64,000 nucleotides of DNA, taken from Saccharomonospora azurea NA-128 (GTDB lineage Bacteria; Actinomycetota; Actinomycetes; Mycobacteriales; Pseudonocardiaceae). Below the pieces are notes generated by a model, which had not been told where the DNA came from, searched no databases, and was given only the letters and a program-made list of their open reading frames with translations. Each line of letters starts with the position of its first letter. Position 1 is the stretch's first letter. Location of the stretch: the NCBI RefSeq assembly GCF_000231055.2, contig NZ_CM001466.1, positions 386,766-450,765 on the forward strand, written 5' to 3'. Made by a program: the position numbers and the translations under genes. Below are positions 52,490 through 61,593 of the stretch, one piece after another.

Positions 52490-54679
52490 ATGTCGAGCGA
52501 ACTGGGGGAACAGGTCTCGCACGGCGACGACGGCGATGACGGCGATGGCAGCGATGACGCCGTGGTCGCTTCCTCGCGCCGTGGCATCCGTCGCTGGGGG
52601 CGCGTCGCGACCGGGCCGAGGCCGCAGTGGTGGGGTGCGAGTGCGGCGCTTGCCGCGTTGACAATCGCGCTCGTCGCGTGGAACACCGTGGATCAGGTGG
52701 TGCCGGGCGTCGGTGGTGCGCTGGCGGGGCAGCTCGCGGTGAACGTGGCGTTGGCGGTGGGGATCGCCGTGGTCGTCACCGGTCTGTTGTTCGTGACGGT
52801 GGGGCGGTGGGTGGCGCTGCCCTGGGCGTACACGGCCACGCTGGTGCTGAGTCTGGTGCTGTTGTTGACTCTCGGTGCGGGCGCGACGTTCACCGGTTAT
52901 GTGCTCGCGGTGGGCGTCCTGGTGGTCGGGGTGTCCCTGTTGGGGGCGGGGCTCGGTGGGCTGTGGCCGCGCCGGGGTCGGCGTCCGTTGCGGGTGCGGG
53001 ATGGGAGGGTCGCCGCGCTCGGCCTCGCGGTGTTGGTGCTCGGTGCGTCCGGTGGGTGGCTTGCGACGGTGGGTCAGGGGCCGGTCGTCGTGGTCGACGA
53101 GGGCCAGGCGCCGAGTGTGCTCGGCGACGATCTTTCGGCGCCGGGGCCGTATGCCGTCGCCGAACTCACCTACGGGAGTGGGAGCGACCGCCGTCCCGCC
53201 TATGGCGCTGAGGCTGCCCTGACCACCGATCCGGTCGACGTGTCCTCGCTCGTCGCCGGGTGGGATGACCGTCGGCGTGAGCTGTGGGGGTTCGGCGCGG
53301 ATGCGTTCCCGCTCAACGCCCGGGTGTGGTATCCGGAGGGTGAGGGTCCGTTCCCGCTGGTGTTGCTGGTGCATGGCAACAAGAGCAACGCCTCGGCGTC
53401 CGAGGACGGGTTCCGTTATCTCGGGGAGCATCTGGCGGGGCATGGCGTCATCGCCGCGTCGGTGGACCAGAACTTTCTGAACACGGGTGTGCTGGACCGC
53501 AGCGGCGGCCTCCGCGGCGTGGAGCGGGTGCGGGCGGCGCTGTTGCGCGACCATGTGGCGGCCTGGAAGTCGTGGACCGAGCGGGACGGCACGCCGTTCA
53601 CGGACAAGGTGGATCTGGACGCCGTCGGGTTGCTCGGGCACTCTCGTGGCGGGGAAGCCGTCGCCGCGGCGACCGAGCTGCTTCAGCGGGAGCCGATCGA
53701 CGGTGTCCGGGTGCGCTCGGTGCTCGCCCTCGCCCCGTCCGACGGTCAGGCGCGGCCGGGCGGGCCGGCGGTGACGTTGCGGGACGTGAACTACCTCGTG
53801 CTGCAGGGCTCTCACGACGCCGACGTGGTGAGCTTCGGTGGACTGAACCAGTACGAGCGCGTCGAGTTCAGCGGTGGCGAGTACCGCTTCGCCGCCGCGC
53901 TGTACGTCGAGCGCGCGAATCACGGTCAGTTCAACAGTCGTTGGGGTCGGCACGACGTCGGTTACGGGTTGCCGACGCTGTTCCTCGACGATGCGGCGCT
54001 GCTTCCCGGTGAGGAGCAGCGCCGCATCGCCCGCCTCTACGCCACGGCCTATTTCACGAGCACGCTCGGTGAGGATGCGGGGGCGAGTCCCGGTCTCGCT
54101 GTGTTCCGTGATCATCGGGTGGCCGATCCGTGGCTGCCCAGGACCAACTACGTCAGCCGGTTCACCGATTCCACCACCGTGACGGCCGAGGAGGGCACCG
54201 TGCGGGTCGATGCGGCGACGCGTTCCACGGGCCCGTTGCCGTTGCGGGGAGGCCCGGGTGAGGACCCGGTGCACCGTCTGGAGTGGAGTGCGGAGCAGCG
54301 TCCCGTCGTCGCCGCCGACGTGGCGGGCGGCCCGGACGTGGACGCGGTCGTCTTCGACGCGGTCGCCACGGGTGGCCCCGCGTCGATCACCGTGCGGGCG
54401 GTGGACGCCGCGGGGGAACACGCGAGCCACTCGCCGGCCGACTCGCGACCGCTGCGCACCCCGCTGGTGGGGCAGTATCTGGTGGCGCGTTGGTTGCACG
54501 CGGCTCCGGTGTTCGAACCGGTGCCTCAGACCTACCGCGTGCCTGTCGACGACCTGACCCGTGACAATCCCGCGTTCGATCCCGCGCGACTGACGTCCGT
54601 GGAGCTGGTGATCGACGCGCCGGGTGCGGGCTCCGCCATCGTCAGCGACCTCGGCGTGACCGGCGGGCCGGAGGCGTAG
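52490..54679 (+). CDS. Membrane-anchored alpha/beta hydrolase
   Basis: A 729-residue protein. After an acidic N-terminus come about five membrane helices (40-180), then an extracytoplasmic alpha/beta hydrolase domain with the oxyanion region LVLLVHGNKSNAS and nucleophile Ser385 in LGHSRGGEA. FLDDAALLPGEE and the C-terminal beta-rich part follow. Resembles chlorophyllase/PAF-acetylhydrolase-type esterases. The ATG at 52490 lies about 9 bases after TATCGT, a possible leaderless promoter. It is flanked on both sides by gene relics. Confidence 0.78.
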   Translation: MSSELGEQVSHGDDGDDGDGSDDAVVASSRRGIRRWGRVATGPRPQWWGASAALAALTIALVAWNTVDQVVPGVGGALAGQLAVNVALAVGIAVVVTGLLFVTVGRWVALPWAYTATLVLSLVLLLTLGAGATFTGYVLAVGVLVVGVSLLGAGLGGLWPRRGRRPLRVRDGRVAALGLAVLVLGASGGWLATVGQGPVVVVDEGQAPSVLGDDLSAPGPYAVAELTYGSGSDRRPAYGAEAALTTDPVDVSSLVAGWDDRRRELWGFGADAFPLNARVWYPEGEGPFPLVLLVHGNKSNASASEDGFRYLGEHLAGHGVIAASVDQNFLNTGVLDRSGGLRGVERVRAALLRDHVAAWKSWTERDGTPFTDKVDLDAVGLLGHSRGGEAVAAATELLQREPIDGVRVRSVLALAPSDGQARPGGPAVTLRDVNYLVLQGSHDADVVSFGGLNQYERVEFSGGEYRFAAALYVERANHGQFNSRWGRHDVGYGLPTLFLDDAALLPGEEQRRIARLYATAYFTSTLGEDAGASPGLAVFRDHRVADPWLPRTNYVSRFTDSTTVTAEEGTVRVDAATRSTGPLPLRGGPGEDPVHRLEWSAEQRPVVAADVAGGPDVDAVVFDAVATGGPASITVRAVDAAGEHASHSPADSRPLRTPLVGQYLVARWLHAAPVFEPVPQTYRVPVDDLTRDNPAFDPARLTSVELVIDAPGAGSAIVSDLGVTGGPEA

Positions 54680-54684
54680 GGCGA

Positions 54685-55008
54685 CAGCGGGTCGCCCGGG
54701 TCCCCGGGATGGCCTCCTACGCCACTGCCAAGGCGGGCGTGAGCATACTGACCCGCGCCGCTGCTCGTGACCACATCGGCGAGGGCGTCCGCATCAACGC
54801 CGTCAGCCCGGGTGCCGCGGATGGTCCGATGTCGACGCTGCCGGGAGAGACCCGCGAACAGCGCGACGCCCGTCTCGCGCCGACGATTCCTGTCGGGCGC
54901 GTCGGCACGCTCGACGAAGTCGCCGCCACCGTGCTGTGGCTCGCTTTCGAGGAGGCCGGATTCGCCGTCGGTCACGACCTCGTGATCGACGGCGGCGCCA
55001 CTGCCTGA
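54685..55008 (+). pseudogene. C-terminal half of a short-chain dehydrogenase/reductase
   Basis: GMASYATAKAGVSILTRAAA carries the catalytic YxxxK, followed by VRINAVSPGAADGPM and the C-terminal DLVIDGGATA. The first ~150 residues, including the TGxxxGIG cofactor site and the catalytic serine, are absent, and the sequence before it is the end of the hydrolase gene. A 99-codon frame from ATG 54709 exists, but the product could not bind NAD(P). Confidence 0.78.
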
Positions 55009-55019
55009 CCGAGGCGACG

Positions 55020-55063
55020 CGGCCAGCGTCCGGGCGGTGTCGTGCCGTCCGGGACGCTGGCCG
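55020..55063. terminator. Long-stem bidirectional terminator
   Basis: CGGCCAGCGTCC (55020-55031) pairs perfectly with GGACGCTGGCCG (52 to 63) over 12 bp with a ~20-nt loop. It stands between the SDR relic and the convergent GNAT gene. Confidence 0.65.
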
Positions 55064-55102
55064 TGGGGACGGGCTCCGACGCCACTGAGACCGCGGGCCG
55101 GT

Positions 55103-55657
55103 TCAGCCCCGCCAGTGCGCGCGCAGCAGCTCGTACTCGACGTCGCCGTGCTCGGCACCCGCGATCGGTTCGGGCCAGTCCTCGTGGACCGTGCGCACGT
55201 ACCGCAGCCCGGCTTTCTCCAGCACCCGGCGGGAGGCGTGGTTCACGGCCATCGTCGTGGCGTGCACGCGGCGCACGGCCAGGTCGGTGAAGCCCCGTCG
55301 CAGCAGCGTCCGGGCGCCTTCGGTGGCCAGTCCCCGCCCCCACTGGGCGCGGTGCAGCCGGTAGCCGAGCTCGACGTCGTCGCGGGAGGCCGGGTGGCGG
55401 GGCCGGAACTCGAACCAGCCGAGGAACGTCGCGTCCACGCGGGACTCGGCGGCGAACAGGCCCAGCCCGCCGAGCCGACCGTAGTCCGCGAGGATCGCGG
55501 GCAGTGTTTCCCGCCGCACCACCTCGCCCGGTACGGGCCTGCCGTTGCCGACGAAGCGCATCACGTCCGCGTCCCCGTGCAGGGTGACCAGCGCGGCCTC
55601 GTCGGCCGGCGTGAAGCGTCGCAGCACCATGCGTTCCGTCGCGCAGAACACGGTCAT
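55103..55657 (-). CDS. GNAT-family N-acetyltransferase (RimJ/RimL-like)
   Basis: A 184-residue acetyltransferase. TERMVLRRFTPADEAALV at the N-terminus, the acceptor-loop region GYRLHRAQWGRGLATEGARTLL with the acetyl-CoA motif Q/RxxGxG/A, and VNHASRRVLEKAGLRYVRT are typical of RimJ/RimL-type enzymes. Substrate unknown. ATG 55655-55657. A longer in-frame start upstream covers the promoter region of the divergent permease gene and was not used. Confidence 0.86.
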   Translation of the reverse strand: MTVFCATERMVLRRFTPADEAALVTLHGDADVMRFVGNGRPVPGEVVRRETLPAILADYGRLGGLGLFAAESRVDATFLGWFEFRPRHPASRDDVELGYRLHRAQWGRGLATEGARTLLRRGFTDLAVRRVHATTMAVNHASRRVLEKAGLRYVRTVHEDWPEPIAGAEHGDVEYELLRAHWRG

Positions 55658-55767
55658 GTGGTCACGATCGCCGGGCCGGGCGACCGCTGCAAACGGATTT
55701 CGCGGCGGTCCTATGATGTGGCGGCCCGCCGCGATCATGAGCGAGCACACGGGGAAGGAACGGCGAC

Positions 55768-57228
55768 ATGCCCGCGAACACCGATTCCGCCGCACCCGAC
55801 GGGGAGCCGACGGCGACCGCCTACGAGGAGCGAGGCGAGGTCGGGTATCGGAGATCCCTGTCGCACCTGCAGCTCCAGATGATCGCGTTCGGTGGCGCGG
55901 TCGGGGTGGGGCTCTTCCTCGGACTCGGTGAGCAGCTGAGCTCCGTCGGACCCGGCCTTATCCTGTCGTATCTGGTGGTCGGGGCGTTGGTGTACCTGCT
56001 GATGCGGGCACTCGGCGAGTTGACGGTGTACCGGCCGGCGACGGGCGGGTTCGTCTCCTACGCCCGGGAGTTCGTGGGTCCGCGGTTCGCGCACCTGACC
56101 GGCTGGATCTACGTGACCGTCGCGGTGCTGGTCGGTATCGCCGAGATCTCCGCTGTCGGCGTCTACACCACGTACTGGTTCCCGGACGCGCCCGCGTGGT
56201 TGTCGCCGCTGGTGGCGTTGTGCCTGGTGTTCGGCACCAATGTGTTGACCGTGCGGGCGTTCGGGCTGATCGAGAGCGCGGCGGCGGCGATCAAGGTGAT
56301 CGCGATCGTGCTGTTCCTCGTCACCGGGGTGCTCGTCGTGCTGTTCGGGGGCTCGGGAGCGCCCGAGGCCAGCGTGGCGAATCTGTGGGAGGGTGGGTTC
56401 CTCCCGAACGGGGTGTGGCCGGTCGTCCTGGTGATGCAGGCGGTGGTGTTCTCGTTCTCCGCGGTCGAGGTGACCGCCACCGCGGCCGGTGAGGCCAAGG
56501 ACGCGGCGCGGTCGATGCCCAAGGCCGTGCGCGGCGTGGTGTTCCGGCTCGGCCTGTTTTACATCGGCTCGGTGCTGGTGCTGTCGATGCTGCTGCCCAC
56601 CGACCGCTACAGCGGCGACGAGTCACCGTTCGTCACCGCGTTGTCGAGCCTCGGCGTGCCCTATCTGGGCGGCATCATGAACCTCGTCGTGCTGAGCGCC
56701 TCGCTGTCCGGGGTCAACGCCGCCCTGTACGCGACGATCCGGTTGCTGCGCAACCTCGCCGCTCACGGCTCGGCGCCCAAGGTGACGGTGTTGATCGACC
56801 GCAGGGGAGTGCCGACGGGAGCGCTGGTGTTCACCAGCTTCCTGTACCTGGTCGGGGTGGTGCTCATCCTGTTCGCCGACGCCGGGTCGGTGTTCTTCGT
56901 CGCGCTGGACGCCGCGTCGGTGGGCATCCTGCTGGCCTGGATGGCGATCTTCGTGTCGCACCTGCGGTTCCGCGCCCGGGTGCGGGATGGCTCCATCGCC
57001 CCGGTCGATTTCCGGATGCCCGGCTTCCCCTACACCGACTGGTGTTGCCTCGCCGTCCTGGTGACGATCTTCTGTTCGCTGGTGTTCGACAGCGGCACCG
57101 CCTACGCCGGGCTCATCGCCACCCTCGCGCTGGTCGGCGTGCACGGGTTGACCTACGAGATCGCCAAGCGCCGGGTGGCCCGCCACGGGCTGCCGGACGT
57201 CACCCCGGTGGGGCGGACGAAGGACTGA
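55768..57228 (+). CDS. APC-superfamily amino-acid permease
   Basis: A 486-residue transporter with 12 predicted helices. SLSHLQLQMIAFGGAVGVGLFLGLG is the first-helix motif, and MRALGELTVYRPATGGFVSYAREFVG and EVTATAAGEAKDAARSMPKAVRGV are typical of the amino-acid transporter (AAT) group. Specific substrate not predictable. The gene starts at the ATG 55768 after GGAAGG. It is convergent with an alanine/glycine symporter gene. Confidence 0.9.
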   Translation: MPANTDSAAPDGEPTATAYEERGEVGYRRSLSHLQLQMIAFGGAVGVGLFLGLGEQLSSVGPGLILSYLVVGALVYLLMRALGELTVYRPATGGFVSYAREFVGPRFAHLTGWIYVTVAVLVGIAEISAVGVYTTYWFPDAPAWLSPLVALCLVFGTNVLTVRAFGLIESAAAAIKVIAIVLFLVTGVLVVLFGGSGAPEASVANLWEGGFLPNGVWPVVLVMQAVVFSFSAVEVTATAAGEAKDAARSMPKAVRGVVFRLGLFYIGSVLVLSMLLPTDRYSGDESPFVTALSSLGVPYLGGIMNLVVLSASLSGVNAALYATIRLLRNLAAHGSAPKVTVLIDRRGVPTGALVFTSFLYLVGVVLILFADAGSVFFVALDAASVGILLAWMAIFVSHLRFRARVRDGSIAPVDFRMPGFPYTDWCCLAVLVTIFCSLVFDSGTAYAGLIATLALVGVHGLTYEIAKRRVARHGLPDVTPVGRTKD

Positions 57229-57253
57229 TCGCGCACCCCACCGGAAGGACACG

Positions 57254-58708
57254 TCACGCTGTCTCGGTGGCCCGCGGCGCCGGCTCGTCCCAGCACTGGA
57301 TGCCCTGCACGTCCGGCATGCTGTCCCGGCGGAACACGGGGTCGAGTCCGTCGCGGCGTTGCTGCTGGTAGTCGCGCAGCAGCCGCAGCACCAACGCCCC
57401 GAGCGGTGCGACGGCGAGCAGGTTCACCACCGCCATCACGCCCATGGTGACGTCGGCGATGCCCCACACCACCTCCAGCGAGCTCACCGCGCCGAGGAAC
57501 AGCACGCCGAGCACCGCGACCCGGAACAGCGGGACCAGTCGTTCGTCGTCGCTGAGGAACCGCAGGTTCGCCTCGCCGTAGAAGAAGTTGCCCAGCACGG
57601 AGGTGAAGGCGAGCAGGAACACGATGAGCGTCAGCAGGTGCACCGCCCAGGCGCCGAGGTTGACCTCCAACGCGGTCTGCGTCATCGCCGCGCCGACGTC
57701 CTCGCCGTAGACGGGATCGGAGACGAGGATGACGAACGCGGTGATCGAGCACACGATCAGCGTGTCGAAGTAGACGCCCAGCGCCTGCGCCAACCCCTGC
57801 TTGACGGGGTGGCTCACGGCTGCGCTCGCGCCCGCGTTCGGCGCCGATCCCATGCCCGCCTCGTTGGAGAACAGGCCACGCCGGATGCCCTGCATGATCG
57901 CCGTGCCGACGGCGGCGCCGCCGACCTGTTCGAATCCGAACGCCGAGCCGATGATGTCGCCGAACACGCCGGGCACCTTCTCCAGGTTCATGCCCACCAC
58001 GACGAGACCCACCAGCAGGTAGATCAGCGCCATGATCGGCACGGCGAGCTGGGCGACGTGGGCGATGCGGCGGGCGCCACCGAACACCACCGCGGCCACC
58101 AGCGCCACCAGCGCCAGCCCGATGACCGGCGCGAGCCAGCCGGTGGCCTCGTCGGAGCCGCTGATCGTGGTGACCGACGTCGAGATCACCTCGGCGATGC
58201 TGTTGGCCTGCACCATGTTGAAGGTGAAACCGAACGTGAAGATGATGACGACCGCGAACAGCACCCCCATCCAGCGCGCCTTCAGGCCGTGCAGCATGTA
58301 GTACGCCGGACCGCCGCGGTAGCCGGAGCGGTCCCGCACCTTGAACAGCTGGGCGAGCACCGATTCCGCGAACGACAGTGAGCTGACGACGATCGCCATC
58401 AGCCACATCCAGAACACCGCGCCAGGCCCTCCGACCGCGATGGCGATCGCCACGCCCGCCACGTTGCCGGTGCCGATCCGGGCGGCCGCGGAGATCGAGA
58501 ACGCCTGGAAGGAGGAGATGGCGCGTTTGCCGTCCTGCGCCTTCTCCGGGGGTCCTTTCAGGTCGCGGAACATCTGCGGCAGCATCCGGAACTGCACGCC
58601 CGCCGTGCGGACGGTGAAGTACAGGCCCAGCAACACCAGTAGCGGGATGACGAGGTAGGTCCAGAAGACGTCGTTCACCTCGCCGATGGATTCCATCAGC
58701 GCGTCCAT
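57254..58708 (-). CDS. Alanine/glycine:cation symporter (AGCS family)
   Basis: A 484-residue Na+ or H+-coupled carrier. GTGNVAGVAIAIAVGGPGAVFWMW, GYRGGPAYYML, and the long motif RRGLFSNEAGMGSAPNA are the AGCS signature. The ATG at 58706-58708 follows GGAGTG. It is the last gene in the direction of the malonate operon, 78 bases after the carboxyltransferase, so it may share that transcript. Confidence 0.92.
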   Translation of the reverse strand: MDALMESIGEVNDVFWTYLVIPLLVLLGLYFTVRTAGVQFRMLPQMFRDLKGPPEKAQDGKRAISSFQAFSISAAARIGTGNVAGVAIAIAVGGPGAVFWMWLMAIVVSSLSFAESVLAQLFKVRDRSGYRGGPAYYMLHGLKARWMGVLFAVVIIFTFGFTFNMVQANSIAEVISTSVTTISGSDEATGWLAPVIGLALVALVAAVVFGGARRIAHVAQLAVPIMALIYLLVGLVVVGMNLEKVPGVFGDIIGSAFGFEQVGGAAVGTAIMQGIRRGLFSNEAGMGSAPNAGASAAVSHPVKQGLAQALGVYFDTLIVCSITAFVILVSDPVYGEDVGAAMTQTALEVNLGAWAVHLLTLIVFLLAFTSVLGNFFYGEANLRFLSDDERLVPLFRVAVLGVLFLGAVSSLEVVWGIADVTMGVMAVVNLLAVAPLGALVLRLLRDYQQQRRDGLDPVFRRDSMPDVQGIQCWDEPAPRATETA

Positions 58709-58785
58709 GTGCCCACTCCTCACTGTGGGTCGTCCGATGATCAATCAGCGGAGTGTACGCAGCGGTAATCCGGTTCGTCGTCCCT

Positions 58786-60108
58786 TCAGTGACGCAAAAC
58801 CGACCGCGCGATGCCGAGCTGGACCACATCGGACGGGCGTAACCGGAGTTCGTCGGCCGTGACGGGGATCTCGTCGGCCGACCGTTTCAGTATGGCCGCG
58901 GCGGCCTCCGGTGACGTGACGGAGAAGTAACTGTCGGGGGCCACCCACAGGTGTCCCGGTGCCGCGAACGCCAGCGCGCCACCCGAACCGCCCTCGCCGA
59001 TCAGGGCGCTGGTCACCGGGACGCGGGCCGAGGCGATCGCCTCGAAGAGCTCGGCGATCGCGGGCCCCACGCCCGCGCGTTCGGCCGCGCCGTCGGCGGC
59101 GGCGCCCGGGGTGTCCACGAGGGTCAGCACCGGCACACCCAGCCGGTCGGCGGTCCGGACCAGTCGGGCCGCGGTGCGGAAACCGGCCGGTCGGGTGGGG
59201 GTGCCGAGTTGGGCGGCGTAGGCGATCGTCACGCCGTCGCGCCACCCGAACCCGCACTCCACACCGTCGTCCACACCACCGGCACGGTCGCCGCGGATCG
59301 GTTCCCGCCACGCGAAGTAGTCGTCGAGGTAACGCTGCGCGCGGGGCCGCTGCGGCGACCGGGCGCGCACGACCGCATCCCACCCGGTGGGCGAGACCGT
59401 GGACGTGCCCAAGGCGCGGGGTGGGTCGGCGGCCCGCCCCGCCGGGGTGGTGAGCAGCCGCAGCCACCGCCCCAGCGTGGTCCGTACCTCTGCGGGGTCG
59501 ACGAGCTGGTCGACCTGGCCGGTGTCCCGGTGCGCCTCGGCGGTGTAGGCGTCGGGGTCGCCCTCGGGGCGGACGCGGGAGCCGGCGAAACCGACCTGGG
59601 CGCCCCGCAGCGCGAGCACCACGTCGGCGCCCGCGCCGAGCGTGGCCCACCCACCGCCGGTGGTGGGATCGCGCAGCACGGCGATCTGCGGCAGCCCGGC
59701 CGCCCGCGTGGCCGCGACCTCCCGCGCCAGCACGTGCAGTTGGGTCAGCGCCCGCATGCCTTCCTGCATGCGGCTGCCGCCGGTCGCGACGAGCGACACC
59801 ACCGGCAGTCGCCGCTGTCGCGCGCGCTGGAACGCGGTCGCGATCCGGGCGGCCGTGGCCTCGCCGATGGACCCGCCGAGGAAGCCGAACTCGAACGTGA
59901 CGAGCACGGCCTCGACCCCGTCCAGCACCGCGCCCCCGCACACCACCGACTCCGATTCGCCGGTGCGGCGCGCGGCGCGGGACCGCGCGTCGTCGTAGCC
60001 GAGCCAGCCGATCGGTCCGTCCCCGGCGGACGCCCCCTCGGCGGCGGGACTCCACTCGGTGAAGCGGTCCGTCACCGAGGTGATCAGGGCACGCGCCGAC
60101 TCACCCAT
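58786..60108 (-). CDS. Fused AccD/AccA-like carboxyltransferase
   Basis: A 440-residue protein joining a beta-like half (residues ~50-210: GFLGGSIGEATAARIATAFQ, TGGSRMQEGMRALTQL, DPTTGGGWATLGAGADVVLA) and an alpha-like half (~225-440: FGWRDGVTIAYAAQ, VPVLTLVDTPGAAADGAAER, GEGGSGGALAFAA). The zinc ribbon of bacterial AccD is missing. In this operon it stands where a malonyl-CoA decarboxylase is usual. It may decarboxylate malonyl-CoA or exchange carboxyl groups with a biotin carrier, which is not encoded here. It overlaps matB by 8 bases. Confidence 0.85.
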   Translation of the reverse strand: MGESARALITSVTDRFTEWSPAAEGASAGDGPIGWLGYDDARSRAARRTGESESVVCGGAVLDGVEAVLVTFEFGFLGGSIGEATAARIATAFQRARQRRLPVVSLVATGGSRMQEGMRALTQLHVLAREVAATRAAGLPQIAVLRDPTTGGGWATLGAGADVVLALRGAQVGFAGSRVRPEGDPDAYTAEAHRDTGQVDQLVDPAEVRTTLGRWLRLLTTPAGRAADPPRALGTSTVSPTGWDAVVRARSPQRPRAQRYLDDYFAWREPIRGDRAGGVDDGVECGFGWRDGVTIAYAAQLGTPTRPAGFRTAARLVRTADRLGVPVLTLVDTPGAAADGAAERAGVGPAIAELFEAIASARVPVTSALIGEGGSGGALAFAAPGHLWVAPDSYFSVTSPEAAAAILKRSADEIPVTADELRLRPSDVVQLGIARSVLRH

Positions 60109-61543
60109 CCAGCGCCCTTTTCATGACCTTGCCCATGTCGTTGCGGGGCAGCGCGTCGAGGTAGCGCACCACGCGGGGCCGTTTGTGCGGGGTGAGCAGG
60201 CGGGCGACGTGGTCGCCGAGTTCCTCCGCCGACGGTGGGGCGCTGTTCGGCACGATCCACGCGACGATGCGTTCGCCGAGGTCGGGGTCCGGTTCGCCCG
60301 TCACCGCGACCTCGGCCACCCCGGGATGTTCGAGCAGGGCGTTCTCGATCTCGCCCGCGCCGATCCGGTAGCCGCCGCTCTTGATCAGGTCGGTCGCCTT
60401 GCGTCCCACGATGCGCACATACCCGTCCGGGTCGCGGACAGCCATGTCGCCGGTGCGGAACCACCCGTCGTGGAACGCCTCGGCCGTCGCGTCCGGGCGG
60501 TTCAGGTACTCGGTGAACAGGTTCGGGCCGCGCACCTCGATCTCGCCGACCGTCTCCCCGTCGAGCGTCTCGATCGGTGTGCCGTGATCGTCCACCAGCC
60601 GCAGCTCCACCCCGCGCAGCGGCAGCCCGACGGTGCCCGGGCGGCGCTCTCCGTCGGCCCGCACGCTCGTGTTCATCAACGTCTCGGTCATGCCGTAGCG
60701 TTCGACGACGCGTTGCCCCGTGGCGGCCGTGATGCGGTCGTGGTCGTGCACGGGCAACGCCGCCGAGCCCGACACCAGCAGGCGCGCCCCCGCGAACGCC
60801 GCCGCGAGCTGCGGGTCGCCGGCCACGTCGTTGGCGATCCGGTGATACATCGTGGGCACGCCGAACATCATCGTGGCGCCGTCGGTGAGCTCCCGCGCCA
60901 CCGCGGCGGAGGAGAAGCGGCCGACGTGCCGCACACTTCCGCCTCGGCGCAGCGGTCCGAGGATGCCGAGGATCAGGCCGTGCACGTGGAACAGCGGCAG
61001 CCCGTGCACCAGCACGTCGTCGCCGGTCCACTGCCACGCCTCCTCCAGCGCGTCGAGGGTGCTCACCACCGCCCGCCGCGGGAGGACGACGCCCTTGGGG
61101 GCGCCGGTGGTGCCCGAGGTGTAGACGACGAACGCCGGTGCCTGCTCGTCCGGTTCGTCCGCCGGTGGGTCGGCCTGCTCGTCGAGGGTCACGTCGACGC
61201 GAGTCACCGAGGCGAGCCCGGACGGCAGCACCGCACCCGGCTCGGCCAGTACCAGGGCGGGCGCACTGTCGGTGACGATGTGCGCCAGTTCCCGCTCGCC
61301 GATCTTGGGGTTGATCGGGACGGCGGGCACCCCCGCGAGCAGCGCCGCCACCGTGGCCACTGCGGTCTCCAAGCTCGGTGTCGCCCACACCGCCACCCGC
61401 GGCGGGTCACCCGCACCCGCCCGGATCCGGTGGGCGAGCGCACCCGCGGTGCGCGCGAGGGCGCCGTAGGTCAGGGCACGGTCGCCGAACCGCAGCGCGG
61501 GCGCGTCCGGAGTTGTGTGCAGGGCGGGAAAGAGCACGGTCAC
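60101..61543 (-). CDS. matB: Malonyl-CoA synthetase
   Basis: A 480-residue AMP-forming ligase. VYTSGTTGAPKGVVLPRRAV is the AMP/ATP loop, ERYGMTETLMNTSVRADGE is the family motif, and the C-terminal NDMGKVMKRAL carries the catalytic lysine. The sequence follows Streptomyces coelicolor MatB closely as I recall it (SGSAALPVHDHDRI, RGPNLFTEYLNRPDATAEAF, SGGYRIGAGEIENALLEHP). It makes malonyl-CoA from malonate, CoA and ATP. Start GTG 61541-61543 after AGGAGAT. Confidence 0.94.
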   Translation of the reverse strand: MTVLFPALHTTPDAPALRFGDRALTYGALARTAGALAHRIRAGAGDPPRVAVWATPSLETAVATVAALLAGVPAVPINPKIGERELAHIVTDSAPALVLAEPGAVLPSGLASVTRVDVTLDEQADPPADEPDEQAPAFVVYTSGTTGAPKGVVLPRRAVVSTLDALEEAWQWTGDDVLVHGLPLFHVHGLILGILGPLRRGGSVRHVGRFSSAAVARELTDGATMMFGVPTMYHRIANDVAGDPQLAAAFAGARLLVSGSAALPVHDHDRITAATGQRVVERYGMTETLMNTSVRADGERRPGTVGLPLRGVELRLVDDHGTPIETLDGETVGEIEVRGPNLFTEYLNRPDATAEAFHDGWFRTGDMAVRDPDGYVRIVGRKATDLIKSGGYRIGAGEIENALLEHPGVAEVAVTGEPDPDLGERIVAWIVPNSAPPSAEELGDHVARLLTPHKRPRVVRYLDALPRNDMGKVMKRALDG

Positions 61544-61593
61544 CGATCTCCTCGTCGTTTCCTAAGTCGTTCAGTTCTCCCGACGTCCGGCCG

